Source: Bryobacterales bacterium (lineage in GTDB: Bacteria; Acidobacteriota; Terriglobia; Bryobacterales; Bryobacteraceae). Taken from it: a DNA stretch of 64,000 bases. Both the position numbers and the translations under genes were made by a program. Every line of letters starts with the position of its first letter. Position 1 is the first letter of the stretch. Positions 18,434-26,360 of the stretch are shown one piece after another. Below the pieces are notes generated by a model. That model did no database searches. It had not been told where the DNA came from and was given only the letters and a program-made list of their open reading frames with translations. The DNA is taken from positions 1 to 64,000 of the forward strand of contig JAIXKK010000126.1 of assembly GCA_026954325.1 (NCBI GenBank). Direction: 5' to 3'.

Positions 18434-18455
18434 GGGTGCTTAACCGTTTTGGGGA
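18434..18455. repeat. Left terminal inverted repeat of the insertion sequence
   Basis: Matches the complement of 20852-20873 at 21 of 22 positions. The stop codon of the 133-aa ORF (18440-18442) lies inside it. Confidence 0.9.
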
Positions 18456-18841
18456 TCGCGACCGGGGACCATGTTGTAGGCCTCAGCGGGTCGCAGAGCG
18501 TTGCGAATGCTGGCTTCCAGTTGACCGAGAGTGGGCTGAGCACGGCGGGGGAGATTCTTTCGGAATCGCTTCTCGGCTTCTGGGAGTTGATCCAAGGCGG
18601 CCAGGATATCGCGGAGCATGGCGTTTAAGTCCAGGGTTCCCAGCGGTTGATCCAGTGCCCAGAGCGCCTCCGCATAGTCGGCATCCAATTCAAAGAGCTG
18701 TCGAATCAATCGCTGGGGAATCTCCGACGGTGTCAGATCCATTCTGTCGAGAGCACGAAACAGCGCCAGCAGATCGAGTCGCGCCGCTTCCAGACGGGCG
18801 CGGAGATCAACAGGGACTTCAACTGTGGAGCGACGGGCCAT
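18440..18841 (-). CDS. Insertion-sequence passenger/accessory protein, unknown
   Basis: 133 aa, downstream of the transposase on the same strand with a 62-bp gap, ending inside the terminal repeat. The sequence is highly helical, charged and leucine-rich (RARLEAARLDLLALFRAL near residue 14), suggesting a coiled or helical-bundle protein. I do not recognise the family. Its location wholly inside the element and intact frame argue that it travels with it, as an accessory or regulatory factor. Confidence 0.6.
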   Translation of the reverse strand: MARRSTVEVPVDLRARLEAARLDLLALFRALDRMDLTPSEIPQRLIRQLFELDADYAEALWALDQPLGTLDLNAMLRDILAALDQLPEAEKRFRKNLPRRAQPTLGQLEASIRNALRPAEAYNMVPGRDPQNG

Positions 18842-18903
18842 GGCCCGATGATGGCGTATTGCGAAATCGAGGTCAACGGCTGGGGGCCGCAGTGCGGAGT
18901 AGG

Positions 18904-20274
18904 TTAGGCGAGCGAGACCATGCGCATCCTGTCCAGCTTCGCCCAGTCATGATTCAACAACAGCAGACGTAGTGCTAACAGGCGACGGGCTCCCGCTTCA
19001 CTCCAGCGCATTCCCGCTTGGCGGAAACGAGCATGGACAACCTGCTTATGGGCGCTTTCCACGGCGCCGCTGCCGATCCCATAGCCCAGTCGCAGGTATT
19101 CGTCATAGCGCATGCGCCCGGCATTCTCACTGTAGTAGTGGATGAGCCGCTGCAAACTCTCTTGCAGTTCCGGTGTTTTCGGCTGCAGACGCTTCAGTCT
19201 GGCAATGACCTGCTGTACCTTTCCGGCCCGCAGATCCTCAGCGATCTTATGGACCCAACGATCGGCTTGTGCAGAACCTTCCCCGTAGCGGAGATGAGCA
19301 AATCCCCAGGCGTGTTCCAGAGCGTGCCAGAAATCGAGGATTTCACAACGGTGCACAAACATGCTGGCGCGATTCCAGATCCATTCCGCGCCATCGCCGA
19401 CAATGACTACTACCGTGTGGGCGCCGACCCAGCCCAGTTCCCGCAATTGCGCATATAGGCGAGCGAAAATCGCGTCAGCATCACCCAGACAGGTCACCAG
19501 AAATCGGCGCACTACAGAGCGCCTCCCTGGAGAGGTTTCCACCCGTTCGCTGGGCAGCAGCAAAACGCCCGTTTTGACTTCGCGGAAGTGGCCCTCCTCA
19601 ATGGGCTGCAACGGAGGCAGTGTTTCACCGTCTTTGCGGCGACGCCGTGTAGAGCGTACTTGCATTCCCAAACTGCAGCCATCTACCCCCAGCACTACAG
19701 CTGCCGGAGCCGCCTGCGTGGATGCGCCTGAACTGCGGCTGTCGGCATGATACTGGCTCAAGGCCTCGGTATGATGCGCCGCCGCTTCGCCCAATCGCTG
19801 CGCAACCCGCCATATGCTCATGGGACTGACCGTTACACCCAACAGCAACCAGGCCAGGCGTGCCGCCAGCGGATAGGGCACCACCGTGGCCAGCAGAGCC
19901 AGCAAGCGGGCCAGCGCGCCGCTGATGCGGCCAGGTTCCACTCCCAGCAGATCCAGCAAGGGCCGGCACTCATAACGGCAGGGTGGGCAGCGATACCGCG
20001 ATACAGGAGCGTGCAGACACCCACAGCGAGCCAGCCACGAGACCGCTCGCGTGTCTTGGCAGCGCATCGGTTGACCGCAATGCGGACACGAGGGCACAGT
20101 GCCACGCGCGGCACGGGCGACGGCATCAACTTTGCCTTGCAGTGCCGCCAATATCTGAGGGCGAAACTCGATCTCCACGTCTCGTTCCAGCGACAAGAAA
20201 CATAAAGCATCATCGGCCAAAACAGGCCGTGTGGGCGGCGCCGCGGATTCTTGGCGAGGCAGTTGTTTGGGCAT
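18904..20274 (-). CDS. ISKra4-family transposase
   Basis: 456 aa, full length. The N-terminal part has zinc-ribbon-like cysteines (CPHCGQ at 63-68 and YRCPPC at 94-99), probably for DNA binding. The DDE catalytic triad is visible as Asp198 in LGVDGC, Asp294 in VGDGAEW and Glu406 in GSGAVES, the last within the diagnostic IGSGAVESAHKQVV segment and followed by the MRWSEAGA motif of this family. No frameshift or internal stop. It starts 11 bp after the stop of the DUF6788-type gene, so both are probably co-transcribed. Confidence 0.93.
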   Translation of the reverse strand: MPKQLPRQESAAPPTRPVLADDALCFLSLERDVEIEFRPQILAALQGKVDAVARAARGTVPSCPHCGQPMRCQDTRAVSWLARCGCLHAPVSRYRCPPCRYECRPLLDLLGVEPGRISGALARLLALLATVVPYPLAARLAWLLLGVTVSPMSIWRVAQRLGEAAAHHTEALSQYHADSRSSGASTQAAPAAVVLGVDGCSLGMQVRSTRRRRKDGETLPPLQPIEEGHFREVKTGVLLLPSERVETSPGRRSVVRRFLVTCLGDADAIFARLYAQLRELGWVGAHTVVVIVGDGAEWIWNRASMFVHRCEILDFWHALEHAWGFAHLRYGEGSAQADRWVHKIAEDLRAGKVQQVIARLKRLQPKTPELQESLQRLIHYYSENAGRMRYDEYLRLGYGIGSGAVESAHKQVVHARFRQAGMRWSEAGARRLLALRLLLLNHDWAKLDRMRMVSLA

Positions 20275-20285
20275 AACTTCTCCAT

Positions 20286-20678
20286 CTATGGGGGTGGTGG
20301 AACAGTACGGCGGGATGGACGGGGGCGCTGGTTTCGGGCGAGCACCAACAACTCCGCGTTGATGACCAGCAGTTCGGCGGCAGCTTCTTTAAAGAACCGG
20401 CCCGCCTCGACGCGAGGACGAATCACATCGAGCCAGTCGACAGGAATGGCTTCGACACGTTTCTTGCCGCCAGCCATAAAAGTGAGAGTCCAGAGAGGAT
20501 GGCCGTCGCCTTTGGCGCAGTGGCAGGAGGGCTTTCCGCAACGGCGGTGAGAAAGGGAAAGCGACCCTGGAAGGGCATCACCGGGGACTTGGAAGCGAGC
20601 GATGAGGAGGCGGGCGCGGCGGCGAAGGCGGGATGCTTCGGAGCCGTGAGGGGTGGGAGAATCGCTATCGGAAGTCAT
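20286..20678 (-). CDS. DUF6788-type accessory protein of the insertion sequence
   Basis: 130 aa. The centre contains RRCGKPSCHCAKG followed by HPLWTLTF and a GGKKRVEAIP segment, the pattern of the DUF6788 family of small proteins often encoded beside transposases. The three clustered cysteines and histidine could bind zinc. It is the first gene of the element's operon, and its ATG abuts a perfect 22-bp palindrome, so it may be autoregulatory or may control transposase expression. That role is inferred from position only. Confidence 0.7.
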   Translation of the reverse strand: MTSDSDSPTPHGSEASRLRRRARLLIARFQVPGDALPGSLSLSHRRCGKPSCHCAKGDGHPLWTLTFMAGGKKRVEAIPVDWLDVIRPRVEAGRFFKEAAAELLVINAELLVLARNQRPRPSRRTVPPPP

Positions 20679-20700
20679 CTGATAGTAATATTACTATCAG
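20679..20700. promoter_or_regulatory. Perfect 22-bp palindrome abutting the DUF6788 start codon
   Basis: CTGATAGTAAT (20679-20689) is followed by its exact complement (20690-20700) with no spacer. It is AT-rich in a GC-rich region and touches the ATG directly (start codon 20676-20678, minus strand). A TAATAT hexamer inside it with TTGTTG 17 bp upstream forms a possible promoter, so the palindrome would act as an operator overlapping both promoter and translation start. No ribosome-binding site fits. Confidence 0.7.
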
Positions 20701-20851
20701 CTTGACAAAACAACAAGACTTCTCGCAAATGTTTTTTACAGCGACCGTCTCATCCTCGGTGGCGTGACTGTTCCAGACTGTTCCCAGACCTTTCCAGTCG
20801 GGGCGTCGCCGCGGGGCGAGTTTGCGGTTCAAGAGCCGGTTCGATCCTTAT

Positions 20852-20873
20852 TCCCCAAAACTGTTAAGCACCC
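20852..20873. repeat. Right terminal inverted repeat of the insertion sequence
   Basis: Complementary to 18434-18455 with one mismatch (position 12: C versus A when both are read inward). About 150 bp of non-coding DNA lie between the palindrome and this repeat. Confidence 0.9.
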
Positions 20874-20882
20874 GAGAGCCAA
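20874..20882. repeat. Target-site duplication, right copy (GAGAGCCAA)
   Basis: Exact copy of 18425-18433. Removing the element and one copy restores a divergent intergenic region of about 130 bp between the beta-helix and MFS genes. Confidence 0.9.
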
Positions 20883-20951
20883 CGCCAACGCCGCGGGATC
20901 GGATGCAAACCGCGCTCCGGCGCGATCAGGATACACTGTCTAATTCCCGCC

Positions 20952-22154
20952 GTGAAACGACTCTCCGCATGGATTCCCGCGCTGTCGATGACGCTGGTCT
21001 CGCTGATCAGCTACATCGATCGCAACACGCTGGCGCTGCTGGCTCCGACGATTCTGAAGGAAACGCATCTGAGCGCCGAGCAATACGGGTGGATCATCTC
21101 GGCGTTCTCCGTAGCCTATATGATCGGGAATCCGGTGTGGGGGCGCGTCCTGGACCGCATGGGCATAGCGGGAGGCATGGCGGCCGCCGTCGGGTTCTGG
21201 ACGCTGGCTTCGGTGTCGCATGCTTTCGCCGCGGGGTTCTGGAGTTTCGCGATCGCCCGGGCAGCGCTGGGATTCGGCGAGGGGGCCACGTTTCCCGGCG
21301 GGTTGCGAACGGTGGTGCAGACGCTTGACGCACGGCTCCGCTCCCGCGGGATTGCCGTGGCGTACGGCGGCGGATCGCTGGGCGCGGTGATTACGCCGAT
21401 CATCGTGACGCCTATCGCGGTTTGGTGGGGTTGGCGAGGCGCGTTCTGGTTTACGGGGTTTGTGGGAGCATTGTGGCTCGGATGGTGGAGTGTTGTCAGC
21501 CGCCGCGAAGACATCCGCCGGCGCAAGGCGATCAGTGACACGGGCCTGGCTCATCCGAGTCTGCTCGATTCCAAGCTGTGGAGTTTCATGGCGTCCTACG
21601 CGCTTGGCGGGCTTCCTCTCGCTTTTGTACTCTACAACGCGGCGTTGTACCTGGGCTCGCCCATGGGTTTGTCGCAGGCGGACATCGGGAAGTTGTTGTG
21701 GATTCCGCCGCTCGGATGGGAGGTGGGGTATTTCTTCTGGGGATGGCAGGCGGACCGTCAGGGGTTGCGCGCGGAAGGCTCCATGCGCGCCTTTCGCCGG
21801 GTGTACTTCCTGCTGATGCTGCTGAGTCTTCCACTTGCGCTGGGCGCATACGTAAAATCGGTGGCGGTGTTGATGGGGCTGTTGTTTTTCGCGATGTTCA
21901 TTGCCGGGGGATTCGTCATCATCAGCGTGGCGTATGCCACCAGCGCGTATTCGAGCGACCATGCGGGGTTTCTTGCCGGACTGGGCGCCGGATCTTGGTC
22001 GGCATTGGTGGCGTTGACGATGCCGTGGTTCGGACGTTTGTTCGACATGCACGCCTACCCGGCGGCGTTCGCCATGGCGGCTTCATTTCCGGTGCTGGGA
22101 TGGGCCTTGTGGCGCGTTTTGACCCGCGGTCCGGCTGCTATCCTTGTGAAATGA
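20952..22154 (+). CDS. MFS transporter, anion:cation symporter (hexuronate-type) family
   Basis: 400 aa, GTG start, about 12 membrane helices. The N-terminal SYIDRNTLALLAPTI segment and the R-x-x-LGFGEGATFPGG pattern in helix 4 are typical of the ACS group (ExuT, GudP, phthalate-type), which move organic anions such as hexuronates with protons. The gene was originally divergent from the beta-helix protein gene, which supports uptake of pectin-derived uronates, as inference. A TACACT hexamer at 20932-20937 survives between the insertion sequence and the start, so it may still be expressed. It overlaps the next gene by ATGA. Confidence 0.88.
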   Translation: MKRLSAWIPALSMTLVSLISYIDRNTLALLAPTILKETHLSAEQYGWIISAFSVAYMIGNPVWGRVLDRMGIAGGMAAAVGFWTLASVSHAFAAGFWSFAIARAALGFGEGATFPGGLRTVVQTLDARLRSRGIAVAYGGGSLGAVITPIIVTPIAVWWGWRGAFWFTGFVGALWLGWWSVVSRREDIRRRKAISDTGLAHPSLLDSKLWSFMASYALGGLPLAFVLYNAALYLGSPMGLSQADIGKLLWIPPLGWEVGYFFWGWQADRQGLRAEGSMRAFRRVYFLLMLLSLPLALGAYVKSVAVLMGLLFFAMFIAGGFVIISVAYATSAYSSDHAGFLAGLGAGSWSALVALTMPWFGRLFDMHAYPAAFAMAASFPVLGWALWRVLTRGPAAILVK

Positions 22155-23059
22155 GAGTTATCTTGCTCGCCATCATGCTGCAACCGGCGGCTCTCGGAGC
22201 GCTTGTCGCCGACGTGCGGGCCGCGATCGCCAAGGACGATTTTCCGGCGGCCGGGAAACTGATTGCGGACTATCGGGGAAAGCAGGGAGTGACGGCGGAA
22301 ATGCTGGAAGCGTATTCCTGGCTTGGGCGGGGTGCGTTGGCGCGGAAGCGTTACGACCAGGCGGAGAAGTACGCGGAAGACACCCGCCGCATGTGCCTGG
22401 AAATGCTGCAAACGCGCAAACTCGATGACGAGACGCGCCTGCCGACGGCGCTGGGCGCATCCATCGAGGTGCAGGCGAATGTTCTTGCCGGCCGCGGTCA
22501 ACGCAGCGAGGGGGTATCGTTTCTCAAGAAAGAACTGGCGAGGTGGCGCGACACCTCCATCCGCGCGCGCATTCAGAAAAACATCAATCTGCTGAGCCTG
22601 GCGGGGACTGCGCCGCCTCCGCTCGAGAGGAAGGATTGGATTGGGAAGCAGCGGCCTCCCGCGCTTTCGGAGTTGAAGGGTAAAGTGGTGCTGTTGTTCT
22701 TCTGGGCGCACTGGTGCGCGGATTGCAAATACCAATCACCGATCCTTGCCCAGCTTCGCGACAAGTATGAATCGAAGGGATTGGTGATCTACGGCCCAAC
22801 CCGGTACTACGGTTACGCCGCGAGAGGGGAGGAGGCGGCGCCGGAAGCGGAGAAACGGTACATCGACAAGATCCGCCGCGAGTTCTATTCCGGGCTGCTC
22901 GAGATGCCTGTTCCCGTGAGCGAGGACAACTTCAAGACGTACGGCGCCAGCACTACGCCGACCCTGGTTCTGCTCGATCGCGAGGGACTGGCTCGCATGT
23001 ACCACCCAGGCAAGATGACCTACGAAGAACTGGCGAACGAACTCGATAAGGTACTCTAA
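22151..23059 (+). CDS. Secreted thioredoxin-like (TlpA/ResA-type) protein
   Basis: 302 aa, started at the ATG at 22151 that overlaps the MFS stop (ATGA). A short signal peptide is followed by a helical N-terminal region (about 20-140) and a thioredoxin fold (about 150-302) with active-site segment FFWAHWCADCKYQ, a C-x-x-C motif. The cis-Pro segment is ASTTPTLVLLD. It probably reduces or isomerises disulfides outside the cytoplasm. Both active-site codons are ordinary Cys codons, unlike the selenoprotein further along. Translational coupling to the MFS gene is likely. Confidence 0.82.
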   Translation: MRVILLAIMLQPAALGALVADVRAAIAKDDFPAAGKLIADYRGKQGVTAEMLEAYSWLGRGALARKRYDQAEKYAEDTRRMCLEMLQTRKLDDETRLPTALGASIEVQANVLAGRGQRSEGVSFLKKELARWRDTSIRARIQKNINLLSLAGTAPPPLERKDWIGKQRPPALSELKGKVVLLFFWAHWCADCKYQSPILAQLRDKYESKGLVIYGPTRYYGYAARGEEAAPEAEKRYIDKIRREFYSGLLEMPVPVSEDNFKTYGASTTPTLVLLDREGLARMYHPGKMTYEELANELDKVL

Positions 23060-23066
23060 ACACGAG

Positions 23067-24374
23067 ATGAGATTTTACACAATTGCGCTGGTTGCCATTT
23101 CGCTGCTTGGCGCGCGAGCGGCCTTTCCGCAGACTCCCGCGCGCGATCGGATGGTGGTGCTGATCAGTCTGGACGGATTCCCGGCCTACGCGCTGGAAGA
23201 TCCGGCACTGCCCGTGCCCACGTTACGCAAGCTGATGGAAGAGGGCGCGGCGGCGCGACGCATGACAACGGTGAATCCGACCGTGACGTGGCCGAATCAC
23301 ACGGCGATGGTCACCGGAGTGAACCCGGCGGAACACGGCGTGCTGGCCAATGGCACAATCACGCGCGAAGGCTCCGGGGAGCGGCGCAAGGTGGAACCCT
23401 GGATCGACAAGGACAAGATGGTGCGGGCCGTGACCGTTTATGACGTGGCTCACCGCGCCGGTTTGACGACGGCGCAGGTGGATTGGGTGGCCATTCATAA
23501 GGCGCCGGGTGTTACGTTCGCGTTCCCGGAGGTTCCATCCGCCGATGGTCCGGTGGAGCGCGAGATGCTGGAGCGGGGCATGGTAAGCAAGGCGGATATC
23601 GACCAGTTCGGCAGGAAGATCATCGTCTGGCGTGACGAAGTATGGACGAATGCCGCGGCTCATATCATCCGCGCGCACAAGCCGAATCTGTTACTGTTTC
23701 ACCTGTTGACGCTCGACAGCACGCACCACACCTACGGTCCGAGGACACTGGCGGGAACGGTGGCGATGGCTTTCCTCGACTCGCGGGTGAAGCAGATTCT
23801 GGAGGCGATTCGGGAAGCCGGGATGGGGGAGAAGAGCACGGTAGTGATTGTTTCCGATCACGGATTCAAGGCGTATACAAAACAGATTCAGCCCGCCGTC
23901 ATGCTGGAGGCCGCGGGGTTGGGCGCGAAGGCATTCGCGCTGCCGGAGGGCGGTTCCGCTCTGGTCTACTGCGAACGCGGGGACGCGGCGGCGGTGGGCA
24001 AAGTATTCGAAAACGCCGAAGGCGTGGACCGCGTGGCGGGTCCGCAGGACTACGCCGCATTGGGGCTTCCTGATCCGGACAAGGATCCGCAGTCTCCCCG
24101 GGTGATGCTGTTCGCGAAATCAGGATATGCGTTCGGCGGAGGGCGTACAGGAGGAAGCGTGGTGACCCGGCCGAGCCAGGGAGGCGGGCACGGCTATGCT
24201 TCAAGCGACCCCGAGATGGACGCGATTTTTATTGCTTCGGGATACGGAATCCGCAAGGGCGCCGTGCTGGATCGCGTCCGCAATGTCGACGTTGCGCCGA
24301 CGCTGGCGGCGTTACTGGGAGTGGAAATGGGAAAGGTAGACGGGCGGATCTTACGGGAGATTCTGACGCGATAG
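23067..24374 (+). CDS. Alkaline phosphatase superfamily (type I phosphodiesterase/nucleotide pyrophosphatase) protein
   Basis: 435 aa with a signal peptide (about 1-22). Metal- and nucleophile-site segments are in order: LISLDGFPAY (Asp ligand), NPTVTWPNHTAMVTG (Thr in TWPN as nucleophile), DSTHHTYG, VSDHGF, and GGGHGYASSDPEMDA (His ligand). This is the ENPP-type two-zinc layout. It probably hydrolyses phosphodiester or phosphonate-like bonds in the periplasm. Seven bases separate it from the thioredoxin-like gene, so it belongs to the same operon. It ends back-to-back with the DUF1992 gene. Confidence 0.88.
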   Translation: MRFYTIALVAISLLGARAAFPQTPARDRMVVLISLDGFPAYALEDPALPVPTLRKLMEEGAAARRMTTVNPTVTWPNHTAMVTGVNPAEHGVLANGTITREGSGERRKVEPWIDKDKMVRAVTVYDVAHRAGLTTAQVDWVAIHKAPGVTFAFPEVPSADGPVEREMLERGMVSKADIDQFGRKIIVWRDEVWTNAAAHIIRAHKPNLLLFHLLTLDSTHHTYGPRTLAGTVAMAFLDSRVKQILEAIREAGMGEKSTVVIVSDHGFKAYTKQIQPAVMLEAAGLGAKAFALPEGGSALVYCERGDAAAVGKVFENAEGVDRVAGPQDYAALGLPDPDKDPQSPRVMLFAKSGYAFGGGRTGGSVVTRPSQGGGHGYASSDPEMDAIFIASGYGIRKGAVLDRVRNVDVAPTLAALLGVEMGKVDGRILREILTR

Positions 24375-24731
24375 TCAAAACGGGGGCTTCCGCCGGCCCG
24401 GGCCTGGCGCCGTCATGTTGAACAGCGTGATGCGCCGGTTGAGCGCGGCGATGCGCGGCGCCAGGCCGGCGATTGCCCGGGGCTCGCCGGCGGCGGCCTC
24501 CCGCCGGCGCCGTAATTGCTCTCGCTCCTCGTCGATGTCGTTACTTTCCGCGACCCAGGCGGGGACAAAGCCGTTGTTGCGCAGAAGGCGGTTGCCCATT
24601 CGCGCTTCCGGGGCCTCGAAGGGGTTCTCGCTGAGATCGAGTTCCCGGCCCTTGCCCGCGAGGTTTTCGAAGAGCCCTTCTTCCATTGCTTCCTGAATCT
24701 TACGTTCGGCAATCAACGCTGCGATATCCAC
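24375..24731 (-). CDS. DUF1992 (DnaJC28-type conserved domain) protein
   Basis: 118 aa. The domain begins at once (IAERKIQEAMEEGLFENLAGKGREL) and contains the diagnostic ENPFEAPE-x-RMGNRLLRNNGFVPAW segment. This is the DUF1992 or DnaJ homolog subfamily C member 28 conserved domain, found as small stand-alone proteins in many bacteria, with no established function. The start is GTG, with TATACT only 7 nt upstream on the minus strand, consistent with a leaderless mRNA. Confidence 0.88.
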   Translation of the reverse strand: MDIAALIAERKIQEAMEEGLFENLAGKGRELDLSENPFEAPEARMGNRLLRNNGFVPAWVAESNDIDEEREQLRRRREAAAGEPRAIAGLAPRIAALNRRITLFNMTAPGPGRRKPPF

Positions 24732-24738
24732 ATTGGCG

Positions 24739-24744
24739 AGTATA
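24739..24744 (-). promoter_or_regulatory. -10 element for the DUF1992 gene, 7 nt before its GTG
   Basis: TATACT on the minus strand, 7 nt before the start codon at 24731. No Shine-Dalgarno sequence is present. It lies upstream of the divergently transcribed VWA gene as well. Confidence 0.45.
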
Positions 24745-24775
24745 TCGAAACCGCGCTTGCGGGCCGCCCGTCCTA

Positions 24776-25768
24776 ATGCCCATGCTGCCTCTGTTACTCG
24801 TCAGCCTGGCGCTCGAGGCGCAGCAACCGGAAGTCCGCATTCGCACCACGGTTCCGCTGGTGCTGGTCCCCACCACGGTGACGGATTCAGCGGGTAAGCC
24901 GTACGCGGGCCTCGACAGCGGGGACTTCGAAGTCTACGACGGGAACAGGCTGGTAAGACATGAACTCGAGGTGACGAACCAGCCCGTATCGGTGGTTCTG
25001 TGCGTGCAGACGAATCGCGAATCCGGCCCGGCATTGGCGAAGGTAGTGAAGATCGGGAGCCTTCTGTTGCCGTTGATTGCGGGAGAAGACGGAGCGGCCG
25101 CTTTGCTTACCTATTCGGACCGCCTGAAACTTCGCCAGGAGTTCACCGCTGACCAGGCGCGGTTCACCGGCGCGATCCGCGCGATGCGGCCGGACGGATT
25201 CGGCGCGAGAATGCTGGATGCGGTTGGGGAGGGGGTGCAACTGCTCGGGCAGCGCGGCGAGCGGCAGAGGAAGGTGCTGATTGTGGTGGGCGAGACCAGG
25301 GATCGCGGCTCGGAAACGAAGCTCGATCAAGTGCTGAGGACGGCCGCGCGGACAAATGTCACAATTTATTCGGTGTCATTTTCGGTGTATTTGACCGCGT
25401 TTACGTCACGAGGGGACGAACGTTTCGGCAAGAAGCGCGAGGAGGATCCAGAGGATACGCGCCCAAAGGTGTACCAACCTGGGGAAGGCAGCCTGGTTAC
25501 GGCGCTGGTGGAACTCTCGCGGCTGGGGCAGACGAACACGGCGGGCGCGCTGACGAAGGCCACCGGCGGGGCGCGGTTCTCGTTCCTGCGGTTGAAGGCG
25601 CTGGAGGAGATGTTTCTGAAGGTGGGCGAAGATCTGCACAATCAATATCTGTTGAGCTTCGTTCCCCAGAGCGCGGCGCCGGGGTATCACGATTTGCGGG
25701 TTGTGGCGAGGGGCCGTGAAGGGCTGACGGTGCGCGCGCGGCCGGGATATTGGGCGGCGGGGCAGTGA
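24776..25768 (+). CDS. Secreted VWA-related protein (acidobacterial type)
   Basis: 330 aa from the ATG at 24776, chosen because it opens a signal peptide (LPLLLVSLALEAQ); a second ATG at 24782 is equally possible. The order is the same as in the VWA protein at 16053: a beta segment (VPLVLVPTTVTDSAGKPY, then SGDFEVYDGNRLVRHE), a VWA fold, and a C-terminal QYLLSFVPQ followed by an RARPGYWA ending. The MIDAS Asp is not conserved in the usual form (VVLCVQTNRES), so metal binding is doubtful. Extracellular ligand unknown. Confidence 0.82.
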   Translation: MPMLPLLLVSLALEAQQPEVRIRTTVPLVLVPTTVTDSAGKPYAGLDSGDFEVYDGNRLVRHELEVTNQPVSVVLCVQTNRESGPALAKVVKIGSLLLPLIAGEDGAAALLTYSDRLKLRQEFTADQARFTGAIRAMRPDGFGARMLDAVGEGVQLLGQRGERQRKVLIVVGETRDRGSETKLDQVLRTAARTNVTIYSVSFSVYLTAFTSRGDERFGKKREEDPEDTRPKVYQPGEGSLVTALVELSRLGQTNTAGALTKATGGARFSFLRLKALEEMFLKVGEDLHNQYLLSFVPQSAAPGYHDLRVVARGREGLTVRARPGYWAAGQ

Positions 25769-25770
25769 GT

Positions 25771-25979
25771 AGTGGCGGAATCCGCAGCACCCGCGGCAGG
25801 CGCCTCCCGCCTCGCCCTGGTTCGCCGCCGAGCGCGGCATGTTTCTTTCGCATTGGTACGCAGCGCTCCATGTTGTAATCGAAGATTGGAAACAACTCGG
25901 CTGCCGGGGCGGCGGAACAGAAGTTACATCGGGCAACATTCTCAAGAGCTTGCGCCCGGGCTCATGTGATCCGAAGTGA
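25771..25979 (+). pseudogene. C-terminal fragment of a conserved hypothetical protein
   Basis: Immediately after the VWA gene, one frame open from about 25771 contains PWFAAERGMFLSHWYAALHV and VIEDWKQLG. This matches my recollection of a small hypothetical family with W-Y-A-x-L-x-VV-E-x-W around the same position. An internal ATG at 25839 would give 46 codons, with no ribosome-binding site. The upstream half of the family is missing, so it is probably a remnant. Confidence 0.35.
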
Positions 25980-26036
25980 CCCGGCGGGGGCGCGGCGCGG
26001 GCATACTATCGGGCATACCCGGAGCGACCGGCCGAT

Positions 26037-26360
26037 TCACGAGTTCTCTTCGGCGTCCGTCTCCTCGTCCGCGCGTTCTTCCTTCTCTGCCTCCGCCGCC
26101 GACTCCTCCCGCGCGAGGCTCAACAGCCGCTGATCGACCTTCTCTCCGAGCAGGCGCCGCTCCACCTGGCTCATGAGTTCTTCTCTGTTCCACGCGTCTT
26201 TGAAGCCCGCGGCGCGCTCGCGACCCGGATGCAGCGTGTCCCAGAGAGACTTCTTAGTCTTGTCGCGGCCGCCGCCGGCCGGGTTGCCGCCGAAGCCGTG
26301 GAGCCACGAATTCCACAGCGGGCGGTGCTCCTTCAAGAGCACGACTTCGCCAAGCGGGGC
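26037..26360 (-). pseudogene. Eco29kI-type restriction endonuclease, C-terminal remnant
   Basis: About 105 residues in one frame. HRPLWNSWLHGFGGNP followed by KKSLWDTLHPGRERA matches the conserved C-terminal block of Eco29kI-family endonucleases (GIY-YIG nucleases), where P-x-WN-x-DGFGN and WD-x-LHPGR are characteristic. The tail is acidic and low-complexity. The N-terminal catalytic half is absent: the upstream bases belong to the truncated methyltransferase, so a deletion joined the two genes. Non-functional as a nuclease. Confidence 0.65.

Larger units (their letters stand above)
18434..20873 (-). mobile_element. Complete ISKra4-type insertion sequence, 2440 bp
   Basis: The left end (18434-18455) and the right end (20852-20873) form 22-bp terminal inverted repeats with one mismatch, each beginning GGGTGCTTAAC. 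A 9-bp target duplication (GAGAGCCAA) flanks both sides. GGG termini, a 9-bp duplication and the transposase type agree with the ISKra4 subgroup of the ISKra4 family. The element carries three minus-strand genes: a DUF6788-type protein, the transposase and a 133-aa protein. All ends and frames are intact, so it was inserted recently and may still be mobile. It sits between the beta-helix gene and the MFS gene. Confidence 0.93.

Noticed and set aside
22151..23059. Possible second selenoprotein (thioredoxin-like)
   Set aside because: Both active-site positions are ordinary Cys codons (WCADC) and there is no in-frame TGA.
25769..26036. Second attachment site (copy of the tRNA-Pro 3' end) at the left of the island
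   Set aside because: Read through by eye without finding a match; the boundary may have been deleted.
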